From Ciona intestinalis (Eukaryota; Chordata; Ascidiacea; Phlebobranchia; Cionidae), in contig NW_004190420.2 of assembly GCF_000224145.3 (NCBI RefSeq), positions 259,430 through 323,429 of the forward strand: a stretch of DNA of 64,000 nucleotides. The letters are read 5' to 3'. Position numbers and translations under genes: made by a program. Below are positions 57,901 to 64,000 of this stretch, in pieces; positions within the stretch are counted from its first letter, which is position 1, and every line of letters begins with the position of its first letter. Under the pieces are notes generated by a model, which saw nothing but the letters and a program-made list of their open reading frames with translations, did not search any database and had not been told where the DNA came from.

Positions 57901-59637
57901 TTTCAAAAAGGAATAAAATTTTTTTCGGAATAAATTTTAACTATATTAGGGTGGGGCAAGGTAGGACATGTTTTCATTCTTTTTCCCTCTCGTCTGATTG
58001 TAAATAAAGCTAACTGTATCCTATCTTACCCCACCCTTCTATGTAAAACTTAGATATCTTTTAGACAGAAAATCAGTTTGGTATTTGTAGTATTTTAACC
58101 AAGCAATTAATTTAAGACGTAGTCTATACGTGCTGTTGTTATAATTAACGCATACGAGTTAAGACATCTTTATTTGAGGTTTACTATAAGCGCATGGACT
58201 CGTATTGAAAGGTAGAGTTCTATTCGTTTCTAACGTTTTCATGTATAAAGTATAAAACTATGTAAACTAGTATTGCTCACAAAGGGTTCCCAAAAACACA
58301 TTAATTTCGTTACGCAACGCCGCTGGACAAAGCCTCGTAAATCAGTCTTATTCCTTGTTTACTGTAGGGCCGGGCATCCCACATGGCTGATTAATCTGGG
58401 CATAAGTCAACATTTACACGGCTGCAAATCCGTCTGTGTCGAATACCATAACTTGACTTGGTACTAAAACCTGATGCTTTGTGTTTTTAGATGATGGCCG
58501 ACTTCTGCCCCGGCTACGCACCACTTAGAGACGGAATGCGAGCAAATCGACAGAGTTGGAAAGACCTGGCCAGTGAGTTGATTATTTTAATTTTTATTAA
58601 ATTATAAAAATACGTCTATGGAAAAAAATGTATAGTGGGGTGGGGGAAGATGGGACACCNNNNNNNNNNNNNNNNNNNNNNNNNNNNNNNNNNNNNNNNN
58701 NNNNNNNNNCCATTTAATAGTAAACAAGAAACATTTAGAGATTTATAAAACTATATCCTCACGACTCTTATAGACCATTGTTAATTGTTTAAAACACGAT
58801 CAGGATATTTGGATATTATGTGCTAAAGGTGTCCCATCTTCCCCCACCCTACTATATTGTATTACCCAGCTGCGTGTTTGGGTGTCTTGTATATTGATTT
58901 GCTGCCAGCCGTGTTTATCGAGCTATGCCCTTTGTTTATTTAATGGTGCTGAGTAATTTGGTGTTGTATGTGGAAACTAATCAAGTACATTCATTACGTT
59001 CAGTAATTACGTTTGTTTCACCAGTCGCCCAAGGTCACGAGGTTGATGTGCCCAAGAACCAACAGAAGAAACAAGACGACGAGTATGGAAATCTCTGGGA
59101 GAAATACTGGAGCATGGACCCGGAGAATTTTATTTGGGGCATCGATCCGAACGAAGTGCCACCGGAGGTATGTTTGTGGAAAACATGTGTTGTGAGTCCT
59201 TGACATTTTCGATCTAGATCGATCTGTTCAAGCAATTAAAACAAGCTCGCAGGTTTTTCCAATGGTCGATATGCTGCTTGTTTTTATGGAGTTTATTCTC
59301 CCGTGGGGATGAGCAGTTGTATTTGGAAAAATGCCACGAAGATTTGTATAGATTTTCAAGCGTCTGTTACTGCAAATGTTTAGTTATTTTATTCATATCT
59401 ACAAGTCAGCAGTGTTTGTTATTTCAGCTTGTGGCAATTAAATCTTCTTTCTAGGTTGTTATAGAGCGAGTGGTGTTTTCTCCCAAAAAGAAAGCTCCAA
59501 AAGGAACCCCAAATGCGAGTGAAATGAGTGAAACCAAATCCAGTAAAAAACGACGAAGAAATAAAGTTGCTTCTGAAGATACGGGGAACCAAAATGCAGA
59601 AACTGAAGGGAAGAGTAAAATGTGTCTTGTAATGTAA
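48930..59637 (+). CDS. PDE6-like cyclic nucleotide phosphodiesterase with CaaX box
   Basis: Nineteen exons in frame: 48930-49273, 49337-49481, 49806-49973, 50407-50565, 50661-50750, 51172-51431, 51916-51979, 52049-52096, 52311-52448, 52741-52884, 53202-53348, 53521-53682, 54163-54272, 54761-54949, 55490-55640, 55985-56143, 58491-58572, 59025-59167 and 59455-59637 (961 aa). The N-terminus ([20 protein letters not shown]) resembles PDE6/PDE11. GAF-A (~115-300) ends with NK (259-260). GAF-B (~305-500) holds a full NKFDE motif (Asn457…Glu468). The catalytic domain (~530-855) has HNWRH (His599, His603), [10 protein letters not shown] (646-655), [15 protein letters not shown] and [10 protein letters not shown]…QIGFID, closest to PDE6. 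The basic tail ends in Cys-Leu-Val-Met, a CaaX prenylation box typical of PDE6. The family hydrolyses cGMP at membranes. Eight MITEs lie in its introns. Confidence 0.93.
50123..50286 (-). mobile_element. MITE copy, internally shortened
   Basis: TATAGAAGGGTGGGGAAAGA at the left and TGTTTCATCTCACCCAACCC at the right. The ACTACCAAATGG block is missing. PDE6-like intron 3. Confidence 0.85.
50884..51054 (+). mobile_element. MITE copy, decayed
   Basis: ACGGTAGGGTAAGATGGGAC at the left and GGTATCTCATCGTACCTCAC at the right, with GTTCAAAACACGACCAGGA inside. PDE6-like intron 5. Confidence 0.75.
53729..53928 (-). mobile_element. MITE copy, full length
   Basis: TACTACTGTAAGGTAAGATG at the left and TGTCCCAACTTCCCCCACCC at the right, with TTGAATGTTGTTTGTTTAGT inside. 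It starts about 46 bases after the exon-12 donor of the PDE6-like gene. Confidence 0.9.
54980..55157 (-). mobile_element. MITE copy, strongly decayed
   Basis: TTTTAAGATGGAATACCGTT, AGAGTCGCGGAGCTACGGTT and TCCACCAAAAGGACG match the family in order with many substitutions. PDE6-like intron 14. Confidence 0.65.
56174..56361 (-). mobile_element. MITE copy, decayed
   Basis: AATACTGTGAGGTAATATAG at the left, TTACTATCGAATGGGACGAG inside and ATCTTACCCCTTCCTGCTAT at the right. PDE6-like intron 16. Confidence 0.8.
56994..57167 (-). mobile_element. MITE copy, nearly full length
   Basis: GTATAGTAGGGCGGGGGAGA at the left and GCGTCCCACCTTCCCCCACC at the right, with a short deletion after GATCGTGTTTTAAACG. 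PDE6-like intron 16. Confidence 0.9.
57942..58043 (+). mobile_element. MITE copy, internally deleted
   Basis: TATATTAGGGTGGGGCAAGG at the left and ATCTTACCCCACCCTTCTAT at the right are joined across a deletion of about 100 bases. PDE6-like intron 16. Confidence 0.85.
58630..58857 (+). mobile_element. MITE copy containing a sequence gap
   Basis: TATAGTGGGGTGGGGGAAGA at the left and CCCATCTTCCCCCACCCTAC at the right; one of the best-preserved copies. Fifty Ns (58660-58709) replace part of its left half. PDE6-like intron 17. Confidence 0.92.
58660..58709. other. Assembly gap (50 N)
   Basis: Exactly 50 Ns inside a MITE. Other copies have only about 20-25 bases between GGGACACC and CATTTGGTAGTAAAC, so the gap length is probably a placeholder. 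Confidence 0.9.
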
Positions 59638-60901
59638 TAGGGGAACATAAATATTGGGAGCAAAATTTCTTACGTGCGGTTTTATAGTAACTGTATGTGG
59701 CTTCATGAATTTAAAAACTCTGATTTGGCTCAGTCTTATACATCCAATAGGAGAATGTGTTAAACTCTGCTGTCGACCACTGACGAGATGCGAACATAGT
59801 TTGAAGGAAAACTGTGACTTCTTCAAAACACAGAAAATCACTGTGCTCAGAAATAGGAGACAATTATTTTCTTATAACGAGATAGCGCGTTAAACATAGT
59901 TCAACAAAACTACAACCGCTGTTCCAGTGTTTGCATATACCTGTCATTTGAAGTGGCGTGAGACTCTGACATCGTCTGTACCCCAACAATTTCTGTTCAC
60001 GCATTTCTACAGTTTTATCTTCAATCGTACATGTGTTGTTATATAAGCTCGTTTTATTGTGTTTAGATTCACACAGCTACTGTATTTTAAATTTTGCACC
60101 ATCTTACATATTGCTGAAACACGATAAATGGCTTGATCTATAGCTTAAAATGTCGAATGCAATTCCCGCAGAGCATCGACGATTACTTAACAGTCCTCAC
60201 GGAGAGTATATAGACGTATATAGTTTAATTTTGGCATGACGTAGGCTACCAGTTACGCGGTTTTAGATTATGTTCGTAACAACTTCATCTTTTTTCACTC
60301 AGTCCGGTTTCAAATAATTAAGTTATTCGCAGTATTGACCACCAAATAGTTTGCAAACATGTCTTTGCGTGCAAGACCCCTTTTGCTAAACAAACCATCT
60401 CTATATATATGATACAAATAGGCATTGGTATTCTGTGCTTTATTATGTGCAAGGTCTTAAAAAGTCGATCAGGTTTAGTTTAGTACGTTATTAAAAGCTC
60501 TGGCTATGGTCACTTTACACATATACATATATATTTATATATGAAATAGTAAAGGGTGGGGAGGACGGGACACCTTTGGCACATAATATCCAAATATCCT
60601 GATCATGTTTTAAACAATTAATAACGGTATATGGGAGTCAAGGGGATACAGTTTTGTAGTTTTTTTTATTGTTTTTCTTTGATACCGAATGGAACGAGAA
60701 AATAGAATGAAAAGTGGTCCCATCTTCCCCATCCCACTATATATATTTTACATTTATTTAATATGAAAATGTTCAACATTGAAAAATTGTGGTATAAAAT
60801 GCTAAACAACACGTGCACTCGTAATAGTGTTTTACTAACTGGGAGAAGTGTTGTTTTTCAGTTACTCGTAACATGATTCGAACTTCGTATTTGTGACTCT
60901 C
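59638..60901. other. Convergent intergenic region between the PDE6-like and NAT genes
   Basis: This holds the 3' UTR of the PDE6-like gene, a MITE (60546-60742) and a minus-strand AATAAA at 60758-60753 that probably ends the NAT transcript. The open frame at 59654-59893 begins in the 3' UTR and has no support. Confidence 0.55.
60546..60742 (-). mobile_element. MITE copy, full length
   Basis: AATAGTAAAGGGTGGGGAGG at the left and GTGGTCCCATCTTCCCCATC at the right, with CCTGATCATGTTTTAAACAA inside. Confidence 0.9.
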
Positions 60902-62378
60902 TTAACTTTTAAAAAAATTTACTGGGTGATGTAAGGCAATTCTGAACTTATTTTTTACCACATATTCTACCTCGGCATTCGTCGTCAATTTATCTTCTTT
61001 AATTATTTTATCTGTGAAATGGTCAACAACTTCTTTAGTGTAGGCCGTATCACCGAATGCGAGACTGTAGGAGTTTTCATTCATTCGAACCAAAGCAACA
61101 TTTTTCGTAATGATGCAATCTGTGTGTATTGTAATATTTTAATATCTTAATATATATAGCATAGAGTTAGAGAAACAATTCAAACCTGGCTCATATAGAT
61201 GATCAATCATGTCAACGAAATCTTCGAACTGATGTTCAGTATCATTAATGCGTTGTTCAAATTGCCAGTGCGAAGATTCCTCTTTCGCACATTCCTCATC
61301 GCAAAAACCGGACGTAGGTTTTGTGACGGATGGTCCCTGCTTTAGAATGCATCCTGGAAGAATATCGTTTAAGTATGTGCAGAACACAGTTTATAAACAG
61401 CATGTCAGTTCAGTACATCTTTTGTAAAATATAATTTAGCATGTACAAAACACTTTTATATCCATACTTTTAGAATTTTCTGTAACGTGCAGTTGATTGC
61501 TTACCTAGATTACGTCACTTAAAGTAGAAATCAGCAACAGCACATATTCTAAACACCATTCTGTACGTGTAGATAAACAATTACGACAAATTACCATCTC
61601 TGTCCAGTATGGTCTTTTTGTGCTTCTCAAAGTAATACCAATTGTCAGCCTGATCTGGGACGTGCCTTATACGATAGACATGGTGTCCATCATAATAGGG
61701 AACCATTGTCACAAACTTCATGGGTCCAACCATTATCCATCCTGGGTCAACCATGTATCGACCAAGGTCATCGAAATCAACCTGACATTATTTGATAAAT
61801 GAAGTATCAATCCAACCACTCAGCATGGTAAAAGTCTAAAACAGTATTGTAAGGATACATTTAGTATACATTAATCGACTCGTTATTAAAACATTTAATT
61901 ATTGTCTTTTTACAGAATCGCATGTGAGGCAACGGTTGTATAATTTATAGACTGCTTTTGGTATCTAAAAGCAACTTGGACGAGAAAATAGAAGAAATAC
62001 ACTATTACAGTATACATAAACAGTACATAAATGTAATTTGTTGAGATATCTTACTGTTATAACGAAATGATGTCGTTGGCAGGTGAACTTCCCGTCACTG
62101 AAGAACGCAGATTCCACACAAATAACCTTGTACCCCAACTCACGAAGAAGCCAAACAAACAAGCCGTTTAGTTCATAACAAACGCCTCCTCCACGATTTG
62201 TAACAATATTCTCAAATTGTTTTTTTAGATCCAGGCGTATTCGAGGACCGCCATGAATTTGCATGTTGGTGTATGGTACTGCTAATTTATGCGCTAAGGT
62301 AATCTTACGCAAGTTTTCCAACGTTGGCTCTAACTGCCCAGCATAGTTAATCCTTGCTAGATAATCTGCGACATTCAT
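60902..62378 (-). CDS. Arylamine N-acetyltransferase
   Basis: Four exons in frame: 62378-62055, 61781-61595, 61353-61186 and 61119-60902 (298 aa; human NAT1/2 are 290). The enzyme moves acetyl from acetyl-CoA to arylamines through a Cys-His-Asp triad. Cys67 lies in NRGGGVCYELNGLFVWLLRE, as in RGG-x-C-x-E/Q-x-N. His104 lies in CQRHHFVIT, and Asp120 in YMVDPGWIMVGPM. The start MNVADYLARINYAG and AVPYTNMQIHGG fit the N-terminal helical bundle. The C-terminal third (SSHWQFEQRINDTEHQF; LVRMNENSYSLAFGD) is diverged but of the right length. After the Asp, PGW replaces the common GxG, as in some invertebrate and fungal relatives. A leader acceptor-like TTTTAAAACAG ends 10 nt above the ATG. Substrates cannot be predicted. 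Confidence 0.92.
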
Positions 62379-62875
62379 ACTTTTGCCACTGTTTTAAAAA
62401 CGATAAAATAATATTGCCTGATTCGCATGTGCTTGTGTGTAGTACCAAAAATTGCACAAAACAACAATACGCAAACCATATACAAACACAACTCATACAA
62501 TGCAACTTGAGTGGACCTTTTAAGACAGAACGGTTTATCTGACTGACCTAATAAAACACGCATGCCCTGCGGTCAATGAAGTTTCGACCCTTCATTCTAA
62601 TGATTGGTGCGTGACCAGCATACAAACAACTTCACTCTCTTCCTTAGTGCTTATCTTTCTTTCCAATTCCCAACAAACTGTTAAGCAGGGTGGGACGCAG
62701 ACATTTTAGATTTAGAGTATTGTTGATTGTTGTCTTTAAAGATGACTGTAGTCCTCATATACCAGAGAAGATAAAATGACGACTAAAGCCGAAATAAAAC
62801 AAGCTGCAAAAAAAGAACTTTACACTACCAAATGAATAAGTACCCAATAGTTTTGTAAAATAAAAACCTACAAAT

Positions 62876-62945
62876 CTATGGAGGAAGACGGGACATTTTT
62901 TTGTACTATTTTGCGAATTGTAGTTAACCTACCGAAACTAACTAA
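62876..62945 (+). mobile_element. MITE left-end fragment
   Basis: TCTATGGAGGAAGACGGGAC and TTTTTTTGTACTATTTTGCG resemble the left third of the family, decayed. Confidence 0.5.
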
Positions 62946-63423
62946 CTATGCTAGTTTCTTTGCCATGAAAACTTTATGAACAAAACTTTAAGCGATACTT
63001 TTTCTACCCCCAAGCACGGCCTACTAGATAGTCACTATATCTGAGGCACTATTTCTAGTGGGCCGCGCCACAAGCCATAACACCTGCTTTTTTTCTCGTG
63101 GTTTATAGGCTATCTCAGTTTTTTTTTCCAAAACTGAAACTAATTTTACGAGAAAAAATCAAACTGTACGAAATGTTTCCACCTATTTTTATAAAACTAA
63201 GATACTGCATTGATGATTCAAACTCGTAAGCTAGAGAACAATAGGAATTTATTTTGATTCAGCGAGCATTCAAAATGAACATCTTATTAATATGCGTTTT
63301 TCAGCGATTGAATACATTTTGTAATCGTTATAAATCGAATTTTAGTATTTAACAATAGTTATCATATGTTGGATCGTCAGGGTACTATTGAATAATACTG
63401 TCACATTTTTATTCATCATTGAA

Positions 63424-63497
63424 TGGGTACCGGTAAAATGGGATTTTTAGAAAAAAAGCACGTATTACGCCGTGTTCCGTCTTCCCCCACCCTATCA
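63424..63497. mobile_element. MITE remnant with both ends, interior lost
   Basis: GGGTACCGGTAAAATGGGAT and GTTCCGTCTTCCCCCACCCT match the two terminal repeats about 40 bases apart. A SINE abuts it on the right. Confidence 0.6.
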
Positions 63498-63680
63498 TTG
63501 TGGGCGTATGTGTCCTTAGCCGTGACAGTTTAAAAAAAAAAAATAATAATCACCTACGAAGTAACGTACGTGGTAACTCGTAGGCTGGCACGAGGTGTAT
63601 TAACACCCCTGTGGTTTTCCAGCTACGCGAGGATAAAGAAAGTTTCAATCATTCATTCATTCATTTATTTATTCTAAAGG
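63498..63680 (+). mobile_element. SINE copy with ATTC-repeat tail
   Basis: GGGCGTATGTGTCCTTAG, GTGGTAACTCGTAGGCTGGC, ACGAGGTGTATTAACACCC and CTACGCGAGGATAAAG match the family, with an A-run replacing the middle. The tail is ATTCATTCATTCATTTATTT. Confidence 0.8.
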
Positions 63681-63734
63681 GGTATACTATTAGTCTCCTA
63701 TATCTCTTATTAAAAGAAAACATATCCAAACTAA

Positions 63735-63815
63735 TCGTTGCGACAAGCGAGGATCGAACCCGAGACTTGAGGCTATTAAAGCCAGAGCCATAGAAATATC
63801 GAGTAGTCCGACCCA
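63735..63815 (-). mobile_element. tRNA-like sequence, probably SINE-derived
   Basis: On the minus strand GGCTTTAATAGCC resembles an anticodon arm and GGGTTCGATCCTCGC an RNA polymerase III B box, about 15 bases apart. The T stem and acceptor stem do not pair well, so I do not call a functional tRNA. Confidence 0.4.
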
Positions 63816-64000
63816 GTGTTGCGTAAACCACAAATTGAACGGCAATTTGGGTCCAAAATAACACAGTAGGTATAGGGAAAATGTTTGTTTTTCGGTAAAT
63901 TACAAAAAAACTTGAACCTAAAAAAAAGATTAAAAATGTAAAAATCATGTGTTATTTGTTTTCTGTGTCAAAAAAAGTCTAAAATAGAATTAGAAGCGGT

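Larger units (their letters stand above)
62379..64000. other. Terminal intergenic region
   Basis: NAT upstream flank followed by repeats: a MITE left-end fragment (62876-62945), a MITE end pair (63424-63497), a SINE (63498-63680) and a tRNA-like fragment (63735-63815). No coding gene was recognised before the window ends. Confidence 0.55.

Noticed and set aside
1227-63000. Retroelement, LTR or Polinton remnants
   Set aside because: No reverse transcriptase, integrase, capsid or LTR pair was recognised anywhere; the repeats seen are MITEs and SINEs.
63735-63815. Functional tRNA gene
   Set aside because: A B-box-like sequence is present but the T and acceptor stems do not pair; kept only as a tRNA-like repeat fragment.

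Overview
The window looks like chordate genomic DNA from a tunicate of the Ciona type (inference). The base composition is AT-rich. Genes are compact, multi-exon and closely spaced, with GT-AG introns often only 60-500 nt long. A roughly 200-bp MITE resembling the Cimi-1 family described from Ciona recurs dozens of times, and a tRNA-derived SINE is also present. Several starts have a splice-acceptor-like AG a few bases upstream, as expected where spliced-leader trans-splicing occurs.

Layout. 1-1101 is a second, diverged partial copy of four exons of the BTB-kelch gene found in full at 17.8-24.9 kb. It ends at a run of Ns (1102-1226), and the sequence directly after the gap is the 3' end of a cullin-3 gene (+, to 2948), so the left edge is probably an assembly join. 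Then come a MyTH4-FERM protein resembling the myosin VII tail but lacking a motor (+, 6532-10398), a FAM124 family gene (-, 10996-12821 or beyond), a PTB/PID-domain gene (+, 15543-17224), the complete BTB-BACK-kelch gene (-, 17830-24934), EFHC2 (-, 27003-34983), a tail-anchored protein with a ParB-like fold signature (-, 35992-37016), an NDUFA1-like complex I subunit (-, 37477-38828), the lysosomal PQ-loop transporter SLC66A1/PQLC2 (+, 39559-43014), a 5.9-kb gene-free stretch, a PDE6-like cyclic-nucleotide phosphodiesterase with two GAF domains and a C-terminal CaaX box (+, 48930-59637), and an arylamine N-acetyltransferase (-, 60902-62378). The last 1.6 kb is intergenic and repeat-rich.

Functional themes. 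A CUL3 scaffold gene lies within 15 kb of a BTB-kelch gene of the class that acts as CUL3 substrate adaptor. EFHC2 is an axonemal doublet-microtubule protein. The PDE6-like enzyme has the domain order and prenylation signal of photoreceptor phosphodiesterases. The other genes are housekeeping genes or poorly characterised.

All exon structures were read by eye from splice consensus, reading-frame continuity and remembered family sequences. Most genes keep frame across every junction. No alignment or database search was run. No retrovirus, LTR element, Polinton, CRISPR array, rRNA or confident tRNA gene was seen.
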